Assembly (NCBI GenBank): GCA_900543505.1
Contig: UQSB01000002.1
Coordinates: forward strand, 1 to 64,000
Reading direction: 5' to 3'
DNA: 64,000 nt
Source: an uncultured Collinsella sp.
Lineage (GTDB): Bacteria > Actinomycetota > Coriobacteriia > Coriobacteriales > Coriobacteriaceae
The notes beneath the pieces are model-generated. The model had not been told where the DNA came from. It searched no databases and saw only the letters and a program-made list of their open reading frames with translations. Below, piece after piece: positions 8,184-16,663 of this stretch. The first letter of the stretch is position 1, and every line of letters starts with the position of its first letter. Made by a program: the position numbers and the translations under genes.

Positions 8184-10925
8184 ATGGACAAGACCACACA
8201 GGACAGCTTGGCAAAGAAACCCGTCGACATGAGGGACAGGATTCTCGAGCATCTCGAGGCCCTCACCTCTGCCGTCTCGCTCGACGACCTTGCCCGTCTG
8301 TCCACCTCCGACATCGCCGAGACGCTCATCATCTCCAGGAGCCTGGCGAGCCAGTACCTCAACGACCTTGTTCGCGCCGGTCTTGTGGTTAAGGTGGCGG
8401 GCAGGCCTGTCCGTTATTTTCATCGCCGCGCGTTCCAGAAGCGTTTTCAGGTAAAGCTCTCTGCAAGCGAGTACGCCTCGCTCGCCGACCTCATCCAGGC
8501 GACGGGAATCGCCGATCACCGCGACTTCGCGCGTGCCGTGGGCTTCGACATGAGCCTCAGCTCCGTTGTCGAGCAGTGCAAGGCTGCGGTTCAGTACCCT
8601 CCGTTTGGCCTGCCCATCCTCTTGAGCGGCGGCGTGGGTGTCGGTAAGTCTTTCCTTTCTCGCCTTGTGTACGAGTACGGCAAGAACCAGGGCTTGCTGT
8701 CCCGCGACTCCTCCTATGTGCGCATCGACTGCGCCGGGGTCCCGGACGCCGCCTCGTTCAACGGGTTTCTTGACGAGTCGATCGCGAAAGCGCGTGGGGG
8801 TGTGGTCTTTGTCAACGGCATCGAGGCACTCTCTCCCTCTGCGATGGAGCACTGCCTTGCGACGGCCCTCGGGCTCGATGCCTCCCAGGATGCGCCGCGC
8901 GCTCGCCTCGTTCTTTCGACGACGCTATCCGCCGATGACCTGAAGGTTTCCTCGGCCTACAGCAAAATGCCCATCTGTGCCCGCGTCCCCTCACTCAAGG
9001 AGCGGACCCCCGAGGAGCGCGAGGATCTCATCTTGAGCTTCCTGCGCAGCGAGGGGTGCCGAATCGGTTCTGATGTGAAGATCAGCCGCGGCGCATACCG
9101 TTGCCTCGTGAACGCGGACTTTTCCGATAACATCGCCGGCTTGCGCGCCTGCGTGACGAACTGCTGCGCCAAAGCGTTCCTCAATCGCGAGGGCGACTAC
9201 GTCGTCGTTCGCCCGTATCTTCTTCCCAGCGGGCTCCTCTCCTCCGCGCAGATCGATCAACAGCCCGACGATGGCGTTCTGATCGACGCGTCTCTGGATG
9301 CCGCCGAGAGCACAGGGCCGGTCGAGCAGGCGCTCGATGCCCTGTGCTCCCTCGATGAGCGATTCTGCGCCGGGGAGCTCTCTGTCTCCGAGCTTGTCTC
9401 GCAAGCTGTCTCCGCTGTGCGCGGCGTTGAGGATCACTTGATCTTCGACCACGGCGTCGCCTCCTCGAGGTCGCGCGCCTTCGAGCGCGTCGTGGGCGCG
9501 GTCCTTGCCGACGCAGGCTCTTCTTATGGCATCGAGCTTTCGAGGAAGGTCGCTTTTCTACTGGCCCAGGAGATTTGCCTGCAGTTGTGGCCGGGTATCG
9601 GCCTGGCTAAGCGAAAGTCTGCCTGTGCGGAGCAAATCTCCCATCTCCTCGGTGCCGTGACCTCCGAATTGCCGTTTGCCTCGAGTGTCTCCGATCAGGT
9701 CGCCGCAGACGTGGAAGGGGCGCTGGGAATCTCGCTCGATCACTTCACGAAGACGCTTCTGACGCTGTGCGTCGCATCGGAGTCTCGCGATGCGAAGGCC
9801 CTTCGGACGCTCTGCGTCATCTTGTCCCACGGCTACTCAACGGCGACGAGCATCGCCGACGCGGCGAACCGTATGCTCGGCATGCATGTGTACGAGGCTG
9901 TCGACATGCCCTACGACCAGCAGCTGAAGGACATCGTCGGTCCGCTCCAGCGCCTCGTCGACCGCCATTCCTACTGCATCGGGGTCGTGTTCCTCGTCGA
10001 CATGGGCTCCTTGGAGGAGGCCTATAAGGCCCTCGAGAACGTTACCGACTCCACTATCGGCGTGGTGAACAACGTCTCTACCGGTCTTGCGCTCGAGATC
10101 GGGGTCGGGCTGCTCGGCGGCAAGTCCATCGCCGAGGTTCTTGGCGATGCGACCGCCGCGTGCGTGACGCACTGCAAGGTGATCGAGCGCGTCAACCGTG
10201 AGGACGCCATCGTCTTCTGCTCCGAGTCCGGGGTCGACGCCGCGGAGAGGATACGCCAGCTCGTCTCGCAGAGCCTCCCGCGCACCATAGGCGCGCGCCT
10301 GCTCACGAGGCCCTTCAAGCAGCTCGTCGCGAACGGGTCGAACGACGCCGTTTTCTCCGAGCACCGCGTCTGCGCCGTCATCGGCACGGGAGACCCCGGG
10401 GTCGCCTCCGTCCCCTTCGTCGCCCTCGAGGACATCATGTCGACGGCGTCCGCCTCTAAGGTTGATGCCGTGTTCGGCAGGTGGCTTGACGCTTCCGAGC
10501 TCTCTTCTTTCCACGAGAAGCTGCTCTCGAACATGACGCTGCAGAACGTCATCCGCTCCATCACCATCCTCGACCCGGAGCGGCTATTCCATGAGATCGA
10601 GAGCGCCGTGCACGAGCTTCAGCGCAGGACAGGCGAGAAGATCGGCAGCAACGCCATCATTGGGCTCTACGTTCACCTCTGCTGTCTCGTCGAGCGCCTT
10701 GTTACCAGAAACCCCATTGAGACCTACGTTGGCCAGGACCGCTTCGAGGAGGAACGCGCCGATTTCATCGAGTCCTTCAGGCAGAGCTTCTCGAGCATCT
10801 CGACGCGTTATCGCGTAGAGGTTCCCGTAAGCGAGATCGCATATGTCTTCGACTACATAAGCGTGAGCGCCGCCCCGGCGCGAGAAGAGCGCCTCGGCTC
10901 CTCGGACCTCCTGCTCGACGAGTGA
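8184..10925 (+). CDS. LevR-like PTS-domain transcriptional regulator without the sigma-54 contact loop
   Basis: The 913-residue protein has the architecture of LevR/ManR regulators: a winged helix at about 20-80, an AAA+ domain at about 115-335, a first PRD-like region at about 385-520, a mannose-type EIIA domain at about 540-690 with a candidate phospho-His in VILSHGYS (near 549), and a C-terminal PRD at about 790-900 with GLYVHLCCLVERL. Walker A is intact (GGVGVGKS, 149-156). Two hallmarks are missing. The GAFTGA loop that contacts sigma-54 is absent, the chain going directly from DCAGVPDAASF to NGFLDES, and the Walker B acidic pair is replaced in GGVVFVNGIEAL. It precedes a mannose-family PTS operon on the same strand and is very likely its phosphorylation-controlled regulator, but probably not as a sigma-54 activator. 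A GAGGAGG site supports the ATG at 8184. Confidence 0.88.
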   Translation: MDKTTQDSLAKKPVDMRDRILEHLEALTSAVSLDDLARLSTSDIAETLIISRSLASQYLNDLVRAGLVVKVAGRPVRYFHRRAFQKRFQVKLSASEYASLADLIQATGIADHRDFARAVGFDMSLSSVVEQCKAAVQYPPFGLPILLSGGVGVGKSFLSRLVYEYGKNQGLLSRDSSYVRIDCAGVPDAASFNGFLDESIAKARGGVVFVNGIEALSPSAMEHCLATALGLDASQDAPRARLVLSTTLSADDLKVSSAYSKMPICARVPSLKERTPEEREDLILSFLRSEGCRIGSDVKISRGAYRCLVNADFSDNIAGLRACVTNCCAKAFLNREGDYVVVRPYLLPSGLLSSAQIDQQPDDGVLIDASLDAAESTGPVEQALDALCSLDERFCAGELSVSELVSQAVSAVRGVEDHLIFDHGVASSRSRAFERVVGAVLADAGSSYGIELSRKVAFLLAQEICLQLWPGIGLAKRKSACAEQISHLLGAVTSELPFASSVSDQVAADVEGALGISLDHFTKTLLTLCVASESRDAKALRTLCVILSHGYSTATSIADAANRMLGMHVYEAVDMPYDQQLKDIVGPLQRLVDRHSYCIGVVFLVDMGSLEEAYKALENVTDSTIGVVNNVSTGLALEIGVGLLGGKSIAEVLGDATAACVTHCKVIERVNREDAIVFCSESGVDAAERIRQLVSQSLPRTIGARLLTRPFKQLVANGSNDAVFSEHRVCAVIGTGDPGVASVPFVALEDIMSTASASKVDAVFGRWLDASELSSFHEKLLSNMTLQNVIRSITILDPERLFHEIESAVHELQRRTGEKIGSNAIIGLYVHLCCLVERLVTRNPIETYVGQDRFEEERADFIESFRQSFSSISTRYRVEVPVSEIAYVFDYISVSAAPAREERLGSSDLLLDE

Positions 10926-11048
10926 CCTTCCCCGCGCCGCCGCAAGCTGACCGCGCGTCCTCAATAATCCGATAACCCCTTGCCCGGCGCGAATCCGGAT
11001 AGCGCCGAGGCAGTACCGAACGCAAAACTTCATTTGATAGGAGCAAAC

Positions 11049-11522
11049 ATGAGTGTTGTTATGGCACGAATCGACAATCGCCTGCTTCACGGCATCATCG
11101 TGACGCAGTGGGCCCCGGTGTCGGGCGCGACCCGAGTCATGGTCATCGACGACAAGGTCGCCGGCGACGAGGTCCTGAAGTCCACCATGAGGATGGCGCG
11201 CCCCGCGGGCATGGCCGTTTCGATCATCTCCGAGCAGACCGCGCTCAAGAACTTCGCCGCGGGCAAGTACGACCGCGAGAAGGTCTTCGTCATCGCCAAG
11301 GAGCCCGAGACGATGCTTCGCCTGGTCGAGTCGGGCGTCGAGCTCCCGTCGCTGGTCGTCGGCGGCTCGCTCGTCAAGGAGGACGGCATCCAGCTCACCC
11401 AGCGCGCCTACGCCTCCGCCGAGAACGTCCAGAGCTACAAGGCGCTCATCGCCCGTGGCGTCAAGGTGACGGCCCAGTTCGTGCCCGCCGACAAGCCCGT
11501 CTCCGTCGCAGACCTCATCTAA
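11049..11522 (+). CDS. PTS mannose-family EIIB
   Basis: This 157-residue cytoplasmic EIIB passes phosphate from EIIA to the incoming sugar. The start MSVVMARIDNRLLHGIIVTQW carries the conserved RIDxRLxHG motif, with the phospho-acceptor His at residue 14. The ATG at 11049 is preceded by TAGGAGC. It is the first gene of a B-C-D-A operon behind the LevR-like regulator. Mannose-family EIIs carry mannose, fructose, sorbose, glucosamine and others; the glycosidase and ROK kinase downstream favour a fructose-type sugar, which is inference. Confidence 0.93.
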   Translation: MSVVMARIDNRLLHGIIVTQWAPVSGATRVMVIDDKVAGDEVLKSTMRMARPAGMAVSIISEQTALKNFAAGKYDREKVFVIAKEPETMLRLVESGVELPSLVVGGSLVKEDGIQLTQRAYASAENVQSYKALIARGVKVTAQFVPADKPVSVADLI

Positions 11523-11531
11523 GGGGGAAAT

Positions 11532-12317
11532 ATGGTCAACTTCACTATCCTGCAGGTCGTCCTTTTGACCCTGCTGGCCTTCATCAAGCACGTGGACTAC
11601 TACGGCATCCCGATGATCTTCGTCAATTACGCCGTTTTCTGGGGCCTCATCACCGGAGTCGTCATGGGCGACTGGAAGACCGGCCTTGTCATCGGCGGCA
11701 CCATTCAGCTCATGCAGCTCGGCGTCGCGGGCTTCGGCGGCTCCTCCATTCCCGACTACGGCACGATGGCCATCATCGCCACCGCCTACGGCGTGACCCT
11801 GGGCTCCGACACGGGCCTCGCCATCGGCCTGCCGGTCGGCATGCTCGGCATCCAGCTCGACGTCGTCGCCAAGATCCTCAACGGCTTTGTCGTCGAGAAG
11901 TCCCAGAAGTTCTGCAACGAGGGTAAGTTCAATCAGATGAACGCCATCCTGTGGGTCTGCCCCGCGCTCTTCGGCCTGTGCGCCGCCCTGCCCGTCTTTG
12001 TCTCCGTGACGCTCGGCCAGCCCGCCGTCAACTGGCTCCTCGAGGTCATGCCCCAGTGGTTCCTCTCCGGCCTCACCCTCGCCGGCAAGATGCTCCCGGC
12101 CGTCGGTATCGCCATGCTGCTCCGCTACATGCCAACCGCCAAGTACTTCCAGTACCTGCTCGCCGGCTTCTTCCTCTCGGCCTTCCTGAACGTGCCCATC
12201 ATCGGCGCCGCCATCGTCGGCGTTGCCCTCGCGATTGCGTTCTACCAGCGTGCCGAGAGGGACACCGAGCTCGCCGCCCACGCTTCCGCAGACGCCTTCA
12301 TCGGAGAGGATGAGTAA
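11532..12317 (+). CDS. PTS mannose-family EIIC membrane subunit
   Basis: This 261-residue polytopic membrane protein is the EIIC of the mannose/fructose/sorbose type. Several hydrophobic helices are visible, together with the family segment LVIGGTIQLMQLGVAGFGG near residues 53-71. It forms the sugar channel together with EIID. It lies 9 nt after EIIB and 2 nt before EIID. The last 15 residues are a charged cytoplasmic tail. Confidence 0.93.
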   Translation: MVNFTILQVVLLTLLAFIKHVDYYGIPMIFVNYAVFWGLITGVVMGDWKTGLVIGGTIQLMQLGVAGFGGSSIPDYGTMAIIATAYGVTLGSDTGLAIGLPVGMLGIQLDVVAKILNGFVVEKSQKFCNEGKFNQMNAILWVCPALFGLCAALPVFVSVTLGQPAVNWLLEVMPQWFLSGLTLAGKMLPAVGIAMLLRYMPTAKYFQYLLAGFFLSAFLNVPIIGAAIVGVALAIAFYQRAERDTELAAHASADAFIGEDE

Positions 12318-12319
12318 CC

Positions 12320-13153
12320 ATGGAAAACGAGAACATCACCGCCGTCGCCGAGGGCAAGCCCTCCGGCTACAAGGTCACCAAGAAGGACCTGCGCAACGCG
12401 AACTGGCGCTGGCTCATGAGCGTGTGCACCTTCAACTACCAGACCCAGCAGGGCGCCTCAGTCGCCTACGCCCTCTCGCCGGTCCTGAGGAAGATCTACA
12501 CGAACGACGAGGACTATAAGCAAGCGCTCAACAACCACTTCCGCTACTACAACACCCAGCCTTGGCTCGCCGCCATCATCCTTGGCGCCTGCGTGGCCAT
12601 GGAGGAGCGCGACGGCCTAGCGGCGGCGGACGCCGTCCAAGACCTGAAGATCGGCACCATGGGACCGCTCGCCGGCGTTGGCGACTCCCTGCTCATGACC
12701 ATGATCCCGACCATCATGGGCTCCATCGCCGCCTACATGGCCATCGAGGGCAACCCCGTGGGAGCCGGCATCTGGTTCGCGCTCATCCTGGCCATCTTCT
12801 GGGTCCGCATGCACGCCCTCGAGTTCGGCTACAAGCAGGGCGTGAAGCTCGTCACCGACTTCAGCGAGAAGCTTCCCAACCTCACTGCCGCCGCCTCCGT
12901 GCTCGGCCTCACCGTGGTCGGCTGCCTCATCGCCTCGGTCATCGGCGTCACCTGCCCGATTAGCTTCAGCTTCGGCGACGTCGCGATGGAGATTCAGCCG
13001 CTGCTCGACAAGATCCTGCCTGCCATGATCCCCGCCGCCATCACGGGAAGCGCGTATTACCTTCTTACCAAGAAGAACGCGAGCATGACGGCCCTCATCC
13101 TCGTGGTGATCGTCCTCGCGATGGTCGCCTCCGCCGCCGGCATCCTCGCCTAG
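12320..13153 (+). CDS. PTS mannose-family EIID membrane subunit
   Basis: EIID (277 residues) is unique to the mannose PTS family. Family hallmarks include FNYQTQQGASVAYAL near residues 38-52, GACVAMEE and the segment KIGTMGPLAGVGDSL. The C-terminus has two hydrophobic segments. It is coupled to EIIC with a 2-nt gap; EIIA follows after 26 nt. Confidence 0.93.
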   Translation: MENENITAVAEGKPSGYKVTKKDLRNANWRWLMSVCTFNYQTQQGASVAYALSPVLRKIYTNDEDYKQALNNHFRYYNTQPWLAAIILGACVAMEERDGLAAADAVQDLKIGTMGPLAGVGDSLLMTMIPTIMGSIAAYMAIEGNPVGAGIWFALILAIFWVRMHALEFGYKQGVKLVTDFSEKLPNLTAAASVLGLTVVGCLIASVIGVTCPISFSFGDVAMEIQPLLDKILPAMIPAAITGSAYYLLTKKNASMTALILVVIVLAMVASAAGILA

Positions 13154-13179
13154 CTTCGACCCAAGAGATTGGTGAATCA

Positions 13180-13578
13180 ATGAGAAAGATAGTTGTGGCG
13201 AGCCATTCCCTTCTCGCCCAGGGCTTCAAGGACACCCTCGAGTTCCTTACGGGTAAGGGCGACGCCGTCAACGCCGTGTGCGCCTACGTGAACGACAACG
13301 GCGAGGGGCTCGACGCGGCGGTCGAGGCGGCTCTTTCGGGCACTGACGAGGTCGTCGTCCTCACCGACGCGTACGGCGGCAGCGTGAACCAGCGCTTTTC
13401 CCGCTTCGCCTCCGACCGGATCCACGTGATCGCGGGTGTCAACCTCCCGCTCGCCATGACGGTCGCGCTCGCGCGCCCCGACGAGAAACTCGACTTCGAC
13501 GCCCTCGTCAACGAGGCGCGCCAGCAGATCATCTACGTGAACGGTGCCAGTTCCGCCGAGTGCGACGACGACGAATAG
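13180..13578 (+). CDS. PTS mannose-family EIIA
   Basis: This 132-residue protein is the cytoplasmic EIIA of the system, accepting phosphate from HPr. The N-terminus MRKIVVASHSLLAQG places the active His at residue 9. AYGGSVNQRF and VIAGVNLPLA follow the ManX pattern. It is a free-standing EIIA rather than the EIIAB fusion of ManX. It ends 12 nt before the glycosidase gene, so import and hydrolysis are in one transcript. Confidence 0.9.
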   Translation: MRKIVVASHSLLAQGFKDTLEFLTGKGDAVNAVCAYVNDNGEGLDAAVEAALSGTDEVVVLTDAYGGSVNQRFSRFASDRIHVIAGVNLPLAMTVALARPDEKLDFDALVNEARQQIIYVNGASSAECDDDE

Positions 13579-13590
13579 AGGAGGTCGACG

Positions 13591-14715
13591 ATGAGAGAGT
13601 TCCTTAAGGACGTGTGGATGCACGGCGGTGAGGAAAGCCGCGCCATCACCCCCGAGAACATCACGGGCGAGAAGGGCCGCGCCGCCATGTCGGCCAGCCA
13701 CCTCGGCGTCGGCCGCAAGGGCTCGTGCTGCGTGCCCCTTGAGTCCGGCGAGACCATCACGCTCGCGGACATCGAGGGCCCCGGCATCATCCGCCACATC
13801 TGGATGACCGTCCCCGACAAGACCGCCGCTGGCAGCTTCGTCATGCGTGACCTCGTGCTGCGCTTCTACTGGGACGACGAGGAGACCCCCTCGGTCGAGT
13901 GCCCTGTCGGCGACTTCTTCTGCAACGGCTTCGGTGAGCGCGCCATCGTCAACTCGATGCCCATCTGCGTGAACCCGACGGGCGGCATGAACTGCTACTT
14001 CGAGATGCCCTTCAGGAAGCACGCCAAGGTCACGCTTACGAGCGAGCACCCCGGGTTCATTAAGTACATCTTCTACACGTTCAACTACGCGCTCACCGAC
14101 GTGCCGGACGACGCCATGTACTTCCACGCCCGCTTTAACCGCGAGCGCAGCACCCGCAGGGGCGTCGACTACACCGTGCTCGACGGCGTGCGCGGCAAGG
14201 GCTACTACGTCGGCACCTACATGGCCCTGTGCGCCCTGGAGCGCTATTGGTGGGGCGAGGGCGAGATGAAGTTCTTCCTCGACGGCGACGAGGAGTTCCC
14301 CACGGTCACCTCGACGGGAGCCGAGGACTACTTCGGCGGTGCCTGGGCCTTCCTCGACAGGCCGCCCCACGCGCTGCCCGAGGCGCAGTGCTTCAACACG
14401 CTGTTCGCCGGCTACCCGTACCGCTCGACGCGCGACGCCACGCGCGACCGCTTCAGCGCGGGCAAGCCGAACCCGAATCCGATGCTCGCGACTAACGACG
14501 ACGCGCTGCCCAGGCACGGCCTCTACAGGTGGCACCTTCCCGACCCGATCTCGTTCAAGGAGGACCTGCGCGTGACGTTCCAGGACCTCGGCAACGACGA
14601 CATCAAGCTCTACGAGCGCGAGGACGACATCTCCACCGTCGCCTACTGGTACCAAAGCGAGCCGCACGCCGTGCTCGCCCCGTTTGCCGCGAGGCAGGAC
14701 CGCGTGCCCAGGTAG
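13591..14715 (+). CDS. DUF2961 / GH172 family glycoside hydrolase
   Basis: This 374-residue protein has no signal peptide and matches the DUF2961 fold now classed as glycoside hydrolase family GH172, whose characterised members act on fructofuranosides, difructose anhydrides or arabinofuranosides. Markers are IEGPGIIRHIWMT near residue 61, GDFFCNGFGER, then WWGEGEMKFFLDGDEEFP and STGAEDYFGG near 241-250; the Glu residues in the last two are where the family's catalytic pair lies. Being cytoplasmic and directly behind the PTS genes, it should hydrolyse an imported, probably phosphorylated, sugar. A GAGGAGG site at 13579-13584 supports the start. AGG arginine codons are commoner than in the ribosomal genes. 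The exact substrate is unknown. Confidence 0.85.
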   Translation: MREFLKDVWMHGGEESRAITPENITGEKGRAAMSASHLGVGRKGSCCVPLESGETITLADIEGPGIIRHIWMTVPDKTAAGSFVMRDLVLRFYWDDEETPSVECPVGDFFCNGFGERAIVNSMPICVNPTGGMNCYFEMPFRKHAKVTLTSEHPGFIKYIFYTFNYALTDVPDDAMYFHARFNRERSTRRGVDYTVLDGVRGKGYYVGTYMALCALERYWWGEGEMKFFLDGDEEFPTVTSTGAEDYFGGAWAFLDRPPHALPEAQCFNTLFAGYPYRSTRDATRDRFSAGKPNPNPMLATNDDALPRHGLYRWHLPDPISFKEDLRVTFQDLGNDDIKLYEREDDISTVAYWYQSEPHAVLAPFAARQDRVPR

Positions 14716-14742
14716 GGTCGCCTCGAAACAAGCCAACGTTAT

Positions 14743-14777
14743 GGGCGCCCGCGGTTGACCATGACTGCGGGCGTCCC
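14743..14777 (+). terminator. Hairpin between glycosidase and ROK kinase genes
   Basis: GGGCGCCCGC (14743-14752) pairs with GCGGGCGTCCC (14767-14777), followed by TTTG. The T-run is short, so it may attenuate rather than stop transcription into the kinase gene. Confidence 0.5.
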
Positions 14778-14794
14778 TTTGTAAGGAGGATCAC

Positions 14795-15679
14795 ATGAGC
14801 GAAAAGCAAATGAGGCTCGGCGCCCTCGAAGCCGGCGGGACCAAGATGGTCTGTGCCGTGGTGTCCGGCGACGGCGAGGTCCTCGACCGTATGGAGACCC
14901 CGACGCTTACGCCCGCCGAGACCGTCCCGCAGATGATCGAGTGGTTCACCGCCCGCGATGTGGACGCGTTGGGCATCGGCGCCTTCGGCCCGACCTGCGT
15001 CGACCCCAACGACGAGCGCTACGGCTCCATCCTCCAGACGCCCAAGCTCGCGTGGCGAGGCCATGGTCTTCGCGCCGCGTTCGCCGACGACCTCGGGATT
15101 CCGGTGGCCTACGACACGGACGTTAACGTTGCCTGCCTCGGCGAAGTGGTCTTCGGCTGCTGCAAGGGGCTCGAGGACGCCGTCTACGTGACCATCGGCA
15201 CCGGCGTGGGCGCGGGCGTCATGTGCGCGGGCAGACTCCTTCACGGTATGCTGCACCCCGAGGCCGGTCACATGCTGGTAAGGACCCGTCCCACCGAGGA
15301 GGGACGCTGCGTCTGCCCGAGCCACGCGAGCTGTCTCGAGGGGCTCGCCTCCGGCCCCGCCATCGCCGCGCGCTGGGGAAAGCCCGCGGCCGAGCTCGCG
15401 GACAACGATGAGGTGTGGGCGCTCGAGGGGGATTATCTGGGGCAGATGTGCGCGAACCTCGTGCTCATGTACTCGCCTCGCCGCATCGTCCTCGGCGGCG
15501 GCGTGATGCACCAGGAGCAGCTCTACGGCATCGTCCGCAAGAAGACCCTCGAATATCTGGGTGGCTACATCCAGACCGCCGAGCTTAAGGACATGGAGAG
15601 CTACATCTGCGCCCCGGGCTGCGGCGGCGACCAAGGAATCCTCGGCGCGGCCGAGCTGGCAAGAAGGGCGCTCGCGTAA
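14795..15679 (+). CDS. ROK family sugar kinase (fructokinase type)
   Basis: This 294-residue cytoplasmic kinase has the ROK phosphate-binding start LGALEAGGTKM, the catalytic-Asp segment AYDTDVNVACLGE near residues 108-120, and the zinc motif GHMLVRTRPTEEGRCVCP followed by SHASCLEG. The spacing is that of fructokinase-like ROK proteins (GxGC/ScrK type) rather than glucokinases. It likely phosphorylates the free monosaccharide released by the neighbouring glycosidase. An AAGGAGGA site precedes the ATG. A strong terminator follows. Confidence 0.9.
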   Translation: MSEKQMRLGALEAGGTKMVCAVVSGDGEVLDRMETPTLTPAETVPQMIEWFTARDVDALGIGAFGPTCVDPNDERYGSILQTPKLAWRGHGLRAAFADDLGIPVAYDTDVNVACLGEVVFGCCKGLEDAVYVTIGTGVGAGVMCAGRLLHGMLHPEAGHMLVRTRPTEEGRCVCPSHASCLEGLASGPAIAARWGKPAAELADNDEVWALEGDYLGQMCANLVLMYSPRRIVLGGGVMHQEQLYGIVRKKTLEYLGGYIQTAELKDMESYICAPGCGGDQGILGAAELARRALA

Positions 15680-15711
15680 CTTGCGCTCTCTCCGCCATAC
15701 AACGCGTTAAG

Positions 15712-15761
15712 AAAAGACGAGCGCTTCTTGCCAATTGAGCGGCAAGAAGTGCTCGTCTTTT
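15712..15761. terminator. Bidirectional terminator after the ROK kinase gene
   Basis: A 21-bp stem (15712-15732 with 15741-15761) with one G-T mismatch, A-rich on the left and T-rich on the right, ends the sugar operon. On the other strand it can serve the DegV remnant. Confidence 0.9.
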
Positions 15762-15794
15762 GCATTTGTTTTTGGGCAGGACGCCCCGCCTCCG

Positions 15795-16037
15795 CTAGAG
15801 TCCCTGGACCGCCACACCCACGAGGTTTGGACCGGTGTGGACAAGAAGCGCGGGGCTGATGTCGGAGCGGACGACCTCCACCGCGTTGGCCACGCGCTCG
15901 CACAGGGCCTGCTCCATACGGTCGTAGAGGTCGGCGTGGGCCGAGGTGCGGCTCGCGGCAAAGCGCACCTTGGGGTGCTTCTCGACGATGGCGGCGATGA
16001 GCTTGACCTCGGTGCGATGCGGTGCTTGCACAGCCAT
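15795..16037 (-). pseudogene. C-terminal remnant of a DegV family protein
   Basis: About 80 codons on the minus strand end in ISPALLVHTGPNLVGVAVQGL, closely matching the C-terminus of DegV (fatty-acid-binding) proteins, where HTGPGxLG is conserved. DegV proteins are about 280 residues; the N-terminal two thirds are missing, and the sequence upstream is out of frame and then becomes a hairpin (16080-16130). It is a gene remnant. Confidence 0.7.
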
Positions 16038-16079
16038 TTCGTGTGCGCGAGGCTGTTGGCTTTCTGGGCCACAGCAATC

Positions 16080-16134
16080 ACCTTCCCCCTAGTATGATGA
16101 CCTGAACAATCCTCATGCTAGGGGGAAGGTTTTT
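16080..16134. terminator. Hairpin with T-run
   Basis: ACCTTCCCCCTAGTATGA (16080-16097) pairs with TCATGCTAGGGGGAAGGT (16113-16130), apart from one mismatch, and TTTT follows. It looks like a plus-strand terminator, although no intact gene precedes it. Confidence 0.7.
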
Positions 16135-16579
16135 GTCGCGTAGCGGAAATTGGCCTCCACCCGCTGAGCGGGTGGCTTTCTATGCCGCGCGTGCCGCGCG
16201 GCACGGACTAAAGTCCATGAATAAAAACGAGGAAGGCCACGTCCGGCCTCCCTCGCAAAGGGTCTCTGATTACTCCCACTCATTGGGGACAGACTTAAAT
16301 GAGTGCTCTTGAAATGCCGGCGCCTGGGGACGTTCTTTTTCTGTCTGCAGTTTGGAACGTTCCTTTTCTGTCGGCAGTTTGGGACGGTCCTTAGAGCTGC
16401 AGCGCGCCATGAGCGACGAGGCGAAGCGGATCATCCTGTCTTTTGAGTTCTAAGCATAAGCCCCTGTCTCTGAGCAATGACCGGTTCGCATTTGTGCGTA
16501 TTTGCGTGCGTGGGATTGCGTGAATATGCGTATAGATGCGCCGTTTACGGGACAAAAATGACCGTTTAGCGGTGAGATA
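16131..16579. other. Intergenic mosaic of small palindromes and a short tandem repeat
   Basis: No intact gene is seen. Perfect hairpins occur at 16157-16175 (CCACCCGC/GCGGGTGG) and an 8-bp inverted repeat at 16277-16284/16298-16305 (CACTCATT/AATGAGTG). Units of about 26-27 bp, GGACGTTCTTTTTCTGTCTG and its variant, repeat at 16328-16353 and 16354-16380, with a third partial unit to 16392. Codons 16391-16453 read as a possible C-terminal relic ending LSFEF, of unknown family. Confidence 0.6.
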
Positions 16580-16613
16580 CGCACAAACACGCACAGACGC
16601 GCGTGTTTGTGCG
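16580..16613. promoter_or_regulatory. 13-bp perfect inverted repeat, candidate operator
   Basis: CGCACAAACACGC (16580-16592) and GCGTGTTTGTGCG (16601-16613) are exact inverted repeats 8 bp apart, 50 bp before the oxidoreductase start. Related TTTGTGCG/TTGCGTG words occur at 16491-16515. It is a plausible operator for the DeoR regulator encoded two genes down. Confidence 0.6.
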
Positions 16614-16663
16614 AATATAGAGCTATCCGAAATGCAAGACGTTCTATGACACAGGAGGCACAT

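Noticed and set aside
10926..11048. Sigma-54 (-24/-12) promoter before the EIIB gene
   Set aside because: No GG-N10-GC pair in a suitable context could be found, and the regulator lacks the sigma-54 contact loop.
16391..16453. Short frame ending LSFEF as a gene
   Set aside because: Only about 20 codons without start or upstream coding sequence; at most a relic.
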